NCBI GenBank assembly: GCA_963920525.1
Contig: OY986435.1
Coordinates: 262,076,962 to 262,140,961 of the forward strand
Source: Dichetophora obliterata
Taxonomy: Eukaryota > Arthropoda > Insecta > Diptera > Sciomyzidae
Direction: 5' to 3'
Length of the DNA stretch: 64,000 bases
Shown: positions 1 to 10,610 of the stretch, one piece after another
Layout: every line of letters begins with the position of its first letter
Position numbering within the stretch: the first letter of the stretch is position 1
The notes under the pieces: generated by a model
Seen by the model: the letters and a program-made list of their open reading frames with translations, nothing else
Told to the model about the DNA's origin: nothing
Databases searched by the model: none
Translations under genes and position numbers: made by a program

Positions 1-34
1 AGGCTAGTCACGTGTGTTTTATTTTACATTGATT

Positions 35-114
35 CGAAGCTTAACCAAAATTGTCCAACTATACTATTTTTAAGAATATCACTAGAGTGCTGCAATTTTG
101 GTTAATAAGCTTCG
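35..114. repeat. Short hairpin-forming inverted repeat
   Basis: A 19-base arm (CGAAGCTTAACCAAAATTG) recurs in reverse complement about 40 bases downstream with a two-base bulge. No flanking duplication was identified, so it may be part of a larger unrecognised repeat. Nothing else is recognisable in the first 150 bases. Confidence 0.5.
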
Positions 115-153
115 GAGCGAAACCATTGAAAATGAAACACACCGAGAAATAAC

Positions 154-337
154 TGCAGTTTACGGCCCACGCGTAAATAATTTTTTTCCTGTTTTCATGT
201 CGGTCTCGAAATTTTAGAAGATAGAATTCGTGAAAACTTGAAAAATTATAATTTGAAGCTTTTTTTAACTCAGTACAAGGACAAATAATTCATCTGTTAA
301 AGCCAAACGATTACATACGCGTGGGCCGTAAACTGCA
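154..337. mobile_element. 184-bp MITE-like inverted repeat
   Basis: The 22-base arms at 154-175 and 316-337 are perfect reverse complements (both begin TGCAGTTTACGGCCCACG) and enclose a 140-bp AT-rich centre without coding potential. The size and structure suit a small non-autonomous TIR element. No target-site duplication is clear, so the superfamily is unassigned. Confidence 0.55.
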
Positions 338-988
338 CTTATGCCGCGAAATTAAAGAAACTGCGTTAATATTAAATAAAAATTCAAAACTAAACCTGCA
401 CAATTCCATCACAACAAATTTTGTCCACGCAAAGTTGAAACACGTTTAGGCCCGGCAAAGACTACCCTATACTCTAATTTTTATGTTTTGCTGAAAAACT
501 CATTACTAATTCTCCTAATTTACCAATAAATTTTTAAAATATGTCAAATACCATGGCAGAGAACTAATTTTACAATTTCAAATACATAAGTGCTGCCATA
601 TATTTTCAAGAATCTATCGCTGCCAGCTAAGAGGACTTACACATTGTGGAACCTGTTCGTCAAACGGCTTTTTACACTCAATTTTACACTCAAAACCAAA
701 ATTTCATTTCTTATTACACTATGCTTATATTTTAGACAAAGTTGGTCCAGTAGTTGCCTTAAGTTCAATTCGCTTCGAAGCCAAGCATCAAACATATAAA
801 AAATCAATTCATCTATCTAATAATAGAACAAATGTGCTCGAAACGTCTGTTATTAAAAATCAATTGCAATTTGCATAACTTCGAATTATATGTTCTTACA
901 TGTTTTCAATATTTTGAAAAGACATATTTATAAAATATCCGCAAAGAACTCTAGTATTTTAAAATAAAATTTACTTATTACACGGTCT
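338..988. other. No gene recognised; AT-rich spacer
   Basis: About 650 bases of AT-rich sequence. The one 69-codon open frame (590-799) has no recognisable motif, and I see no repeat structure. Confidence 0.4.
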
Positions 989-989
989 G

Positions 990-1165
990 CACATGCGGCT
1001 GGAGCCAGAATGATAAAAATTTTTGGATGAAAAAAGTAGTTCCAGAACTTGTTCGGAGCCTAGGTGGAGTATAGGTGATTCTTTGTGTGACCGTTAAAGC
1101 CGGCTTCGTAATCGTCAAATAGATGTTGGGTGTCGATTTGTTCCTCTAGTATTGCTTTCAAGATT
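990..1165 (-). pseudogene. Scrap of RTE-type LINE reverse transcriptase
   Basis: Read on the minus strand, this segment translates to ILEEQIDTQHLFDDYEAGFN followed by HTKNHLYST and a stop. It is collinear with the stretch just before and across motif A of the RTE-type LINE at 52790-56044 (DTHHL, VDYKAAFD, RKHLYSTMSEFG). Motif A is degenerate (DDYEAGFN for a D-Y-K-A-A-F-D pattern). It is a 5'- and 3'-truncated fossil. It also limits the 5' end of the neighbouring CR1-like LINE, which cannot start before about 1166. Confidence 0.6.
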
Positions 1166-1463
1166 TGTCATAGCACAAATTTCTTCTGCATCTTGGCGGC
1201 TTAAGACGTGTTTTTGTCTTCTCTTGCAGTTAATCGCTTAAATCATTTATTTGTGGCGTACAAAATATTTAAAAATATTAAAAATATTAAAATATACTAA
1301 ACGCGCCTGCTATTTAGCAGTTTCAAAAATATAAACTAATAAAATAAAATAATAAAATAAACTAAAACAAACATCTTAAAAGAATAAGTAACAACAACAA
1401 AGAAAAAACCCACTTGTTTATTATTTATCAGCTGTTGTTGTTTTTTTAATTTCTGCCGAGAAC

Positions 1464-2405
1464 ATGAGTACCGCAAGTGTTGAATTGAGTGCAAATGTTA
1501 TTGGCACTAGATCGAAAAAGCCAATGAACTCAGTTACGGGATCTTCAATTGCAACTCCTAAACAGTGCTCAACACCTACTTCTAAGTGTGTTTCAGCTGG
1601 CCCTGCTCTCACTGTGCACGACCTCGCAGTTGAGTTGAAAAAGCACACTGATACCATCATGAGTCGTATGTCGGCTGAAATTAATGCTCTGAGAGGGGAC
1701 GTCATGCAGAAAATCTCTATCATCGAAGGTAAATTTATACTACTTCAAGAAACTTTCGACAACCTTCAGTCGCGTGTTGAGAAATTAGAGGTGGAAAAAG
1801 AGGAGAAAATGAATATGCACTCAAACGAAGTAGCCGCTCTTAATCATGAAATTGCGAGCGTCACTGATAGATGTGACGAACTGGAAAGAGGAAATCTTGC
1901 AGCAGATGCCATTCTCTTCGGTGTTCCTTACATACCTGAAGAGAATCTAACAATGTCTTTTTTAAGATTATGCAATTCTATAAATTGTAAACCACCAGCT
2001 TTAAATTCAATTTTTAGACCTCGCCCCCGTAACCAATCTTCAGATCCACCCATTATAATAAAATTTAAATCACCACAAGATAAAAATTTGATTTTTAAAA
2101 GCATTGGTGCCCTGCGTAAGACCCAGAGTAGGCAACTTAGTCTTCGCGATGTAGGCTTAGACTCAGACAAGCACATCTTTATGAACGAGAGTCTTACATT
2201 GAGAAACCGTACCCTCTTCCAACAAGCTGCTCGTATGAAACGACACAAGCAGCTTTTCTCCGTTTTTATAAGGCATGGCTCTGTTTTGGTGACAGAAAGT
2301 AAAAGTGGGAACGCTATAAAAATAATTAACGAAAATCAATTATATGGCTTTGCGGAGAAGTTTGAGCAGCCAACAGAATTTTTTTCGTGGCGATATGCAG
2401 CGTGA
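1464..2405 (+). CDS. LINE ORF1 protein, coiled coil plus RRM-like
   Basis: A 313-residue protein starting at an ATG. Residues 1-50 are Ser/Thr-rich. About 60-140 are heptad-like with many Glu, Lys and Leu (for example LQSRVEKLEVEKEEK), predicting a coiled coil for trimerisation. About 145-225 read as a compact alpha/beta fold of the kind used as the RRM in LINE ORF1 proteins, followed by a basic C-terminal segment (RNRTLFQQAARMKRHK). No CCHC knuckle is present. By analogy with LINE ORF1 proteins it coats the element RNA as a nucleic-acid chaperone. The frame is intact and ORF2 follows 328 bases downstream in another frame, so ORF2 needs reinitiation or similar. Confidence 0.75.
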   Translation: MSTASVELSANVIGTRSKKPMNSVTGSSIATPKQCSTPTSKCVSAGPALTVHDLAVELKKHTDTIMSRMSAEINALRGDVMQKISIIEGKFILLQETFDNLQSRVEKLEVEKEEKMNMHSNEVAALNHEIASVTDRCDELERGNLAADAILFGVPYIPEENLTMSFLRLCNSINCKPPALNSIFRPRPRNQSSDPPIIIKFKSPQDKNLIFKSIGALRKTQSRQLSLRDVGLDSDKHIFMNESLTLRNRTLFQQAARMKRHKQLFSVFIRHGSVLVTESKSGNAIKIINENQLYGFAEKFEQPTEFFSWRYAA

Positions 2406-2733
2406 TATCTAAATTATCTTTTAAGGAAATTTTAATTGTATTTCTATTGTATTTAAATTGTATTGTGTTCCCAAAATATTTAAAAAGATTTTTTTATTCC
2501 GTTATTGTGTTTTTTCTGTTAACTCTTCTTCTGTTTAAACTCTCTCTTTTTAAATTACTATTGATCTTGTTTTTGATTCAGATTACGTTTAATATAGTGT
2601 CCGAATATTTTCACTCTATTTATTTAAGTTTGCCTTATAAACCTTTACTATCTTTCTCTGATCTATTGAATATTTTAATTGAATATCTTCTGTCTGTGTT
2701 TGTGTTGCATGTATCGCTTAATAGTATATTTCA

Positions 2734-5550
2734 ATGTTTAATGTAGCGCAACCTTGGGGAGGCCACATAGATTTATCGCATTCTTTGCTTAATATAATTT
2801 GTAAAAATAATAAGGGCTTTAATATGTGCCATTTAAATGCTCAGAGTCTTAAACACAAAATTGATGACTTGCGTTTTCTTGTTAATAATAGCTCTATTGA
2901 CATCATCTGTTTGTCTGAAACGTGGCTTAAGACGGAGATGAGCGGTGGTCTGTTTAAGGTTAATAATTATAATTTGGTTCGAGCAGATAGACATGGTAAA
3001 ACTGGCGGGGGGGTTTGTATTTATTTAAAAAGCTCACATAAGTTTCGCGTTGTAAAATTATCCAATGCGAACGACGTTTTTGAGTTCATTTTTGTTGAAG
3101 TTTCACTGGAATCTGGTAATTTATTAATTGGCTGCATATATATGGCTCCTAATATTGCTAATTCTACACTTCTATGGGACGCACTGGAAGAAATAGCTCC
3201 TCGTTTTTCGAACATTGTTTTATGTGGAGACTTTAATCTAAACTTACTGAATAACGCTAATAAATCGTTTATGGACATGGTTGAACAATTCAACTGGAAA
3301 TTTGCGAACCAGCAAATTCCAACTCATTTTAGACCTAACTGCTTACCATCCCTTTTAGATTCTTTTTTGGTTTCTCATATTAACTTAATATTACACTATG
3401 ACCAACTTCCCGTACCGGCTTTTTCACATCACGATTTAATTTTTCTATCTTTAAACATCACTCCAGCTGCTAGTAATGAAATTTCGTACAGTTACCCTGA
3501 CTTTCCAAACACTAACTTAAATAACGTTTTTTTCGAATGCCAGAATTTAGATTGGTCATTAATCTACGCCACAAACGATACAAGTAGGCAAGTTGAAGTT
3601 TTAAATAACAACATCTGCACCCTATTTACTCATCATGTTCCAGCCAAAACAAAGAAATTTAAATGTAGGAATTACCCATGGTTCACTCAAGAAGTAAAAT
3701 GTCTTATTGAAAAGCGGGACACTTTTTACACAAGATGGAAACGTTATAGATGCTCTAGTATCTATTCTGAATTTAAATGTGCACGTAACGCTGTAACTGC
3801 TATCATTCGCAGAAATAAAAAATCTTTTTATGAAAGTAGATTTGCTAGATGTCGCTCGAGCTCCTCATTTTGGAAAAACATACGCCAAGCTGGGCTCTCT
3901 AAGGAACCGCAAAATATTCCAAATAGCGTTAATCTGGATGATCTTAATAGAAAATTTATACAGCCAGCTAGTTCAACCAACAGCGTGCACTTCTCTGTTC
4001 CTAGAAGCTCTGCTGATGGCGCTTTTGCATTGTCGTGTGTTGACGCAATAAGTGTTGGTGAAGTTATTCTCAAAATTAAATCTAAAGCCATAGGCTCAGA
4101 TGGAATTCATCCTGAATTTGTTAAAATTATTTTACCTGCCATTCTTGGCCATATAACGTACATTTTTAATACTATAATTACAACGTCTAAATTTCCTTCT
4201 TTGTGGAAAATATCAAAAATTCTTCCACTACAAAAATCAACATCATCTAATATTACCGAATATCGTCCAATAGCAATTCTTCCATTTCTTAGCAAATCCT
4301 TTGAAATTATTTTAAGCAATCAATTAAAAACGTATTTTTACCATAATAAGCTTATAACAAAACACCAATCTGGCTTTCGTGCGAAACATAGTTGTACTAC
4401 AGCGCTTCTTAAAGTATGTGAAGACATAAGGTCCGGTTTAGATAAAGATATGTTGTGTTTAATAGTGTTTTTAGATTTCTCGAAAGCCTTCGATTGTATT
4501 GACCATAAGCTGCTTGTACAAAAACTTGGCGCTCAGTTCTTCTTTCATAGCTCCCTGTGTAATTTGATGACTTCATACCTTGGTAATCGTACACAATACG
4601 TCTATTCAAATAATAAATGCTCGTCAAATCTAAAGGTCTTATCTGGTGTGCCTCAGGGCTCCGTTTTGGGTCCTTTGCTATTTTCAACTTTTATCAATGA
4701 CATTGTTAATTGTTTCACTACGTGTGAACATCATATATATGCTGATGACATTCAACTGTATAATATATTCCCAAAGTCATCTAAAACCACTGCTTCAAGT
4801 GAAATTAATGCGGAGTTGAACAAAGTTTTCCAATGGTCATTAGAAAATGGATTGAGTCTCAATCCAACTAAAACCAAAGCGATGCTTATCGATAGGCGTA
4901 AAGTAAATGAAGAGTGTCCTCCTCTTTACCTTAACAATTCTTCAATCGAGTATGTTGAATATTTTAAAAATCTTGGAGTATACCTAAATAATAATTTTAC
5001 ATGGAGTACTCATATAAACCGAGTAGTCGCAAAGACTTATGGTGCCTTGCGTGGTCTAAGCCCAACCTCTCAATATTTGTCATCCGATGTTAAACTTAGA
5101 CTTGTAAAGTCCTTCATTCTACCCATAATGATGTATAGTTGTGAACTTTTTTCAAACATGGACCAGGAGTCAAATCGGAAGCTAAATGTTGCCTTTAATA
5201 GTTGTGCTAGATTTATTTTTAACATCAATAGACAAACTCATATCTCTGCCTTCACAAATAAAATTACTGGTTGCTCGTTAAACAGCTTTTTAAATTACCG
5301 CACGTTGTTATTACTATTTAATATAATAAGAAATAAGGAACCAGACTATCTTTTTGAAATAGTAAGATTTGCTAGGACTCAGAGAACTGCTCAACTAATA
5401 TTACCAGTACATAAATACTTATTAACCTCCAGACATTTCTTTGTGCATGCGATAAATCTGTGGAATGCTCTCCCCACTAATATAAAAACATCAGGCAACG
5501 CAAACACATTCAAACAAAAACTCTTTCAGCATTTTAGTATCTCTCAATAA
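2734..5550 (+). CDS. LINE ORF2: endonuclease and reverse transcriptase
   Basis: A 938-residue polyprotein from ATG 2734. The N-terminal APE-type endonuclease shows HLNAQSL, the catalytic-Glu block IICLSETWL (about residue 65), LCGDFNLNLL (about 168) and SHHDLIFL (about 228). The reverse transcriptase runs from about 440 to 800: GSDGIHPEFVK, EYRPIAILPF, motif A FLDFSKAFDCIDH (about 577), motif B SGVPQGSVLGPLLF (about 637) and motif C YADDIQLY (668-671). The C-terminus has the CR1-type FFVHAINLWNALP block. It nicks target DNA and primes reverse transcription of the element RNA there. The frame is fully open. The one oddity is SHH where many APE endonucleases carry SDH. Confidence 0.9.
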   Translation: MFNVAQPWGGHIDLSHSLLNIICKNNKGFNMCHLNAQSLKHKIDDLRFLVNNSSIDIICLSETWLKTEMSGGLFKVNNYNLVRADRHGKTGGGVCIYLKSSHKFRVVKLSNANDVFEFIFVEVSLESGNLLIGCIYMAPNIANSTLLWDALEEIAPRFSNIVLCGDFNLNLLNNANKSFMDMVEQFNWKFANQQIPTHFRPNCLPSLLDSFLVSHINLILHYDQLPVPAFSHHDLIFLSLNITPAASNEISYSYPDFPNTNLNNVFFECQNLDWSLIYATNDTSRQVEVLNNNICTLFTHHVPAKTKKFKCRNYPWFTQEVKCLIEKRDTFYTRWKRYRCSSIYSEFKCARNAVTAIIRRNKKSFYESRFARCRSSSSFWKNIRQAGLSKEPQNIPNSVNLDDLNRKFIQPASSTNSVHFSVPRSSADGAFALSCVDAISVGEVILKIKSKAIGSDGIHPEFVKIILPAILGHITYIFNTIITTSKFPSLWKISKILPLQKSTSSNITEYRPIAILPFLSKSFEIILSNQLKTYFYHNKLITKHQSGFRAKHSCTTALLKVCEDIRSGLDKDMLCLIVFLDFSKAFDCIDHKLLVQKLGAQFFFHSSLCNLMTSYLGNRTQYVYSNNKCSSNLKVLSGVPQGSVLGPLLFSTFINDIVNCFTTCEHHIYADDIQLYNIFPKSSKTTASSEINAELNKVFQWSLENGLSLNPTKTKAMLIDRRKVNEECPPLYLNNSSIEYVEYFKNLGVYLNNNFTWSTHINRVVAKTYGALRGLSPTSQYLSSDVKLRLVKSFILPIMMYSCELFSNMDQESNRKLNVAFNSCARFIFNINRQTHISAFTNKITGCSLNSFLNYRTLLLLFNIIRNKEPDYLFEIVRFARTQRTAQLILPVHKYLLTSRHFFVHAINLWNALPTNIKTSGNANTFKQKLFQHFSISQ

Positions 5551-5838
5551 CTTCTTTTCTACACTCCGTTTCCACTTTCTCACTTTGATTTCCTTCTTTT
5601 AAACTTTTATTTCATCTGGGTAATTTATATTTTAAATTTTCATACTTTATACTTTTATTTTGCACATAATATGTAATCCTAAACTTATAATTTTATTAAA
5701 CTACAACAATCATGTTTGCTTTTATTGCTATTATTTGGATGTAAAATTGTTAAATGTTTGTACTTACTAAAAAGAGAAATCTTATTTGTACAATGTATTC
5801 TGTTATAATTAAATAAATAAACAAATAAATAAATAAAA

Positions 5839-7522
5839 CAAAGATCTGGTAGGTAATTGATTTTCCAGTATATGAAACAACACCGATTTGATTCAATCAA
5901 CTGGTTCACAATAAGCCTTAGGCTCTTTCACTTAATACGCTCAAGTGAATTAGATTGCATGCAAAGGTACAACAAATTTCAAGCTACAGAGCGAAAATTC
6001 TTCAATTCCAAATGAGCCCACCAGCCATTAAAAAAACATGCTCGTACTTAAAATATTTACAATAAATTAAATGAACCGATTAAAATACTACAAAAAAAAA
6101 AAAACACAGCTCATAAACTAGAAGATATTCCACTTCAACAACTGCGCCGCCTGTCAACAATATTAACGACTTCATAAATCAGGAAACCACCACACCCCAC
6201 TAAAAAGGGGCGATTCTTAGACACTCTGTGCGGTAACATCAATACAGCATACCAGGAATGACAAGAATTCCCAATAAAAGGAACAACACACATCAGCAAA
6301 AAAAAAACAAAAAAAAAAATAAAACATATGGATGCCCACAGAGACGCCTCGCATAGTTGTAGTTATTTACAACTTATTAGAATTCCACTCGAGCCTCGAC
6401 CAATCACTGACATTGCAGTGGTTTTGGAAGTCAATCCATTACCCTGTAACAGATACGACAAGATCAGAAAGACAACATTGTTGACAGTTGAGCAGACAAA
6501 CGATAGAGCAAATATGCGCGGCTTATGGCCTCTGGGGGGAGGAGGTTATGGGAAGAGGAGTCACATAACCACAATGCGGAGGCGACAAGCTGATAGATCA
6601 GTTGTTATGCTCACATGGGAGACACTTGGGCTGGCGCATAAAAGTGCCTAATTACCATCGAAACCTAGTAACCTCTAAGCGCACTCTCGAGGGAGTCATA
6701 CAACCCCTACCGTAGCTCACCCTTAATGTCAGCTCTTTTATGGCAAAAGTTCAAATATTGATTTATATTTTGGGGGATTCGAATGTTTCGAAATGAAGCG
6801 GAATTCCGAGTAAGCAGCCGCAGCTGCAGAAGATCGTTGTTAAATTGATGGTGCTGCATAAATTATGATTTCCTAGATAAATTTCTCTGCAGACTAACTG
6901 CATTGCTACTTGCAGACAAAGAAGTGAGAACGCGTGCCACACAGAACCCGCTCGTTGGTGGCTATGCTTGGTGCCACTTGCTGTGTAACCATGTCGTTGG
7001 GCATCTATTAGAATCTCATTAAATTTATGTTAATGAGTAAAGGAAGAGCCAACGGAAAATGAAAAATGGATGAGAAGACTCTAACTGGATGTTTTCCAAA
7101 CATAAAATGCACTTGTCAATGTCAATGTCTTGCTTTCCGTTACACTCACACGCTGCGTGTCTCCGTCTTTCTTACTCCTTAACTCTTGCCGTAAACAAGC
7201 TGTCACTGGAGACCGCCGACATGCAGCCTTTTTTATAAGGCTGAACTAAGATTGATGTTAATGTTGTTGCACTTATGTCAAGAAGTCTCAGTTACTTGAA
7301 TGACACGTAATTTTTATGTGGGGCACAAACCATCAGTTAGGAAACAAATTAAAATTCCATTAGGAATGAGGTGCGGAAGAGACATGTTAAGACTATATAG
7401 GAAAAATTTTCCAGTTACAAGTTTAATCAAGAAAACATTTTTATTGTAACATATATAAATTGTACTAGAACTCATTTGAAAGGAGGTTTCTTGCAAAACT
7501 TAGCAAAATATATTTTCTAAAC
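5839..7522. other. No gene recognised; low-copy-looking spacer
   Basis: About 1.7 kb without a recognisable protein or element. It has oligo-A runs near 6090-6110 and 6300-6325. A 107-codon open frame (6328-6651) has no family motif and no codon-usage argument for being real. A GC-balanced stretch at about 6780-7250 may be unique host sequence. No TIRs or TSDs were found. Confidence 0.35.
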
Positions 7523-7524
7523 TA

Positions 7525-8425
7525 AGGTCCCTTCGCCAAATAAGGCCCAAGCCTTAATAAGGCCCGATTTCTAATACATTTATTGGATTCCCTGCAAAAT
7601 GATTTTTTGCACGTTTAAACATGTTCATATCTGCATCACGATGCAAAAAAAATTACTTCGATTGCGCATCTGTGACAGTGCACCCTAAACAAGTGCGCGT
7701 TGCGCTGCGTACCCAAGCGCCACGCAACTTTATTTTACGCTTAACCTAAACAAGTGCGCTGCGGAAAGAACTGCTGCTCTCGAACCAGCTCAGTCTGATG
7801 GTTTAAAAATCTTAAAAAACTTTTAGTATTGTGTAAAAATCTATTAATATTGCAAATACTTCCATTTGCAATTGAGATTAATTAATTATTAGCAGCTGAT
7901 TGCTCTTTGTTCTAATACTTTGGTTTTATGCAGCCAACTTCACATCCGAACGCATTGTCAAAATTGGAAATTCGATTCATATTGCGGTAGTCCGGTTACA
8001 AAAGCCAGAGTAACTTTATTTTTAATTTTCAAAATAAGCTTTTGGCAATAGAAGTATTTTTTCGATAAAGTTTTTATAAAAAAAGCTTTGAATATCATTT
8101 ATGTTTAGTATTAATGTAAACAAACACTTGTAATAACAATATGTGTTCTTATTTTATAATTTTTCTGATTGTTTTGTTATGTTTCTTAAACTATTATAGA
8201 TTGGTCCTTATTTAGACATGGTGGTCCTAATATGGCAAAAATCAGACCTCTTTATAACCGTCTGAGCTGGATATATTTTTACTTTTGCATGCTTTATTTT
8301 TATGTTTTTGAAAAAAGAATTGAATAAACAAAAATACAAAATTGCAAAAATAAGTTTAAAAAAAAACCCGTTTCTCTTCTGTCTGGTAAAAACCGTTAGG
8401 TTGGCCTTATTTGGGTAACTTACCT
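7525..8425. mobile_element. 901-bp TA-flanked MITE
   Basis: The two ends match in reverse complement at 20 of 25 positions counting the flanking TA: left TAAGGTCCCTTCGCC then AAATAAGGCC, right TAAGGTAAGTTACCC then AAATAAGGCC. A TA dinucleotide flanks both sides (7523-7524, 8426-8427), as in Tc1/mariner-type insertions. The interior has no transposase frame. Inside is a duplicated CCTAAACAAGTGCGC motif (near 7684 and 7745) and a further AAGGCC-like block near 8200. It is a non-autonomous element; the superfamily is inferred from the TSD only. Confidence 0.6.
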
Positions 8426-8427
8426 TA

Positions 8428-9534
8428 CATAATTTGGGGAAGCCACGAAAATAAAACTAGGCAACAACCCAAATGTGTTTCGACAGCCTTGAAAAATTTC
8501 TAATATTGTATTGTCCGCATCTACAAAAATAAAAACATTTTTAAATTCTATTTTTTTTCAAAAAGTCTATTTTCGAAAAAAAAGATCAAAATTTTAGAAA
8601 GAATCGTCCGATTTGGTAATCAAATATTGCAAAAACTTTCAAATTTAGTAACTATCAAATAATGAATGTCACGACAGAGAAGCTGCAGTCATACAATTTT
8701 GTTGTGTTCATGTAAGGCAGTGCCTGTCAAAAATAAAAATAAGCATGTGTTAAGTTAGATTGGGTTAAAGTGGCTGCCTCAATTGAGACACACTTAGGCC
8801 AATAAGGCCCATTGTGGTACCACAGGATTGATTTCCATTCTCTATTCTTGAGCTGTTCACAAAGCTTAGGATTCGGTATACCGATAATTCCGAGAGCTCT
8901 TCAAGGTCCATGAAAAACCACTTGTTTAAGTGAAGAAACCGTTTTTGGGACAGCGCACAGTGGGCCAGACGAATCGGAAAACTGACCAAAAGTCAGGTGT
9001 TCCAAATGAAACAAAAATTGGTGTCATTATGATGCAGACATATTGAAGTACACGTGTACAAGTTTTTAAGTGTTTTGAGATATTATTTTTTGAATAGCAT
9101 GTGGTAACACTCAATAATTTTGCAGCGCTACAAATATATTAAAATTAATTAAAACTCCCTTATTATAGAGATACCTATGTTAATTTTGCATTAATCTTTT
9201 CATTTTCTTTAAAGAAGTCATTAGAGGCAATACTGAGATAGGCAATAAATAAAGAATTAAAGCTTAATATTTTCAAATATGGCTGTATATAGGGATGAAA
9301 GTCAGGGTTTTTTTATATTTTTGGATCTGCCTGCTGCCTGAATTCCACTGCCCATCGTGAAGTTTTACATGCTATTCAAAACTTAATTATGTGCACATTA
9401 AAAAAAAGTGACACTTTTTACCAACAATTTAATATACATAATTGAATTGAAAATCGATTGAAAAAGCTCTTTCGGCTTTATAGGGTAATATTTAGAATTT
9501 TTCGCCGCCATATTGGATCCGCCATTTTGTATTT
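8428..9534. other. No gene recognised; probable old dispersed repeats
   Basis: About 1.1 kb with no coding signal. The stretch 8745-8925 (TAAGTTAGATTGGGTTAAAG, then ACACTTAGGCCAATAAGGCC) resembles a dispersed repeat that I associate with higher-fly genomes, but I cannot verify that here. The rest is AT-rich. Confidence 0.3.
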
Positions 9535-9535
9535 T

Positions 9536-9600
9536 TAACCGACTTCAAAAAGGAGGAGGTTCTCAAGTTGGTTGGTTTTTTTTTTCTTTTTTTTTGAATG
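9536..9600. repeat. AACCGACTTCAAAA-type repeat end
   Basis: The motif AACCGACTTCAAAAAGGAGG and following bases mark the left side of a composite repeat. The inverted partner GAAGTCGGTTG occurs at about 11050-11060 inside the right arm of the palindrome at 10611-11094. I recall this motif from repeats in several insect orders. The paired ends suggest one element of about 1.5 kb bracketing the tandem array. Confidence 0.45.
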
Positions 9601-9699
9601 TATGTAAATCGATAACTCCTAAAGTACTTGCCCGATTGCCACAATTTTTTGTCAACAGATAGAGATATCAGACGCGCAGGTGCCTGTCAAAAAAAGTGA

Positions 9700-10600
9700 A
9701 CAGTTTTCGACACAGGGGCGTGAAAATATAAGAAACACTTTGTATATTGAATAACATTAACACTAGAGTACTGAAATTTAGTACAAGGGCTGGCACAATT
9801 ATTAAAAGTTATGTTCAAAAAGTGGGCGTTATTCGATAAATGGCGTGGCAGTATTAAAAAACGCTGTAACTCAAATAATATTGACACTATGGTACTGAAA
9901 TTAGGTACAGTGGTAGGCATATTTATAAAAATTTACTGTGAAGAAAGTGGTCGTTGTTGGACAAAAGGGCGTGGCAATATAAGAAAATTACTCTATCTCA
10001 GTTAATATTGACACTAGGGTACTGCAAATTGGTACAAGGTTAGGAACAAATATTATAAATTATGGTCAAAAAATGGGCGTAATTTGATAAAGGGCGTGGC
10101 AATATAATAAAAATGTTGTAATTCGAATAATATTGACACTAGGGTGCTGAAATTAGATACAGGGGTAGACATAATTATGAAAATTTACTGTCAAGAAAGT
10201 GGGCATTGTTGGAAAAAAAGGGCGTGGCAATATAATAAAAATACTGTTTCTCAGTTCATATTGACACTAGGGTACTGGAAATTGCCTGATGAAATGAAAT
10301 GAAAGCATTGGTACAAGAGTTGGAACAATTATTACAAATTACGGTAAAAAAAGTGGGCGTTGTTCGACAAAGGCGTGGAAATATTAGAAAAACGCCATAA
10401 ATCGAATAATATTGACACTAGGATACTGAAATTAGGTAAAGGGGTAGGCATAATTATGAAAATTTACGATCAATAAAGTGGGCGTTACTGGATGCAAAAG
10501 GGCTTGGCAATATAAGAAAAATACTGTTTTTCAGTTAATGGTGACACTAGGGTACGAAAATTCGTTACAAGAATGGGAAATTTGCTGTCATAATCTCTAA
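9700..10600 (+). repeat. 126-bp tandem repeat, about seven units
   Basis: The landmark TTGACACTAGGGTACTGAAA (with variants) recurs near 9763, 9881, 10007, 10134, 10260, 10412 and 10543, a period of about 126 bp. Units alternate between one type with a TGTTCAAAAAGTGGGCGTT-like centre and another with GTCAAGAAAGTGGGCGTTG, giving a higher-order dimer of about 252 bp. One unit near 10285 holds a short insertion. No coding potential. Confidence 0.75.
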
Positions 10601-10610
10601 AAAGGAAGAA

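Larger units (their letters stand above)
1170..5838 (+). mobile_element. Near-complete two-ORF CR1-like LINE
   Basis: A non-LTR retrotransposon with a short 5' leader, ORF1 (RNA-binding/coiled coil), a ~330-base T-rich gap, ORF2 (endonuclease plus reverse transcriptase), a ~260-base 3' UTR and an AAATA-rich tail at about 5808-5838. No RNase H or LTR is present. ORF2 motifs (GVPQGSVLGPLLF, YADDIQLY, C-terminal WNALP) place it in the CR1/Rex/Kiri group rather than Jockey, LOA or RTE. Both ORFs lack internal stops, so this is one of the youngest insertions in the window. The exact 5' end was not fixed: no TSD was found. Confidence 0.85.

Noticed and set aside
2387..2746. 119-codon hydrophobic frame as a third LINE protein
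   Set aside because: The start is not ATG and composition follows the T-rich spacer; kept only as a low-interest finding.
6328..6651. 107-codon open frame as a possible host gene
   Set aside because: No recognisable motif, no splice or promoter support, and such lengths arise by chance.
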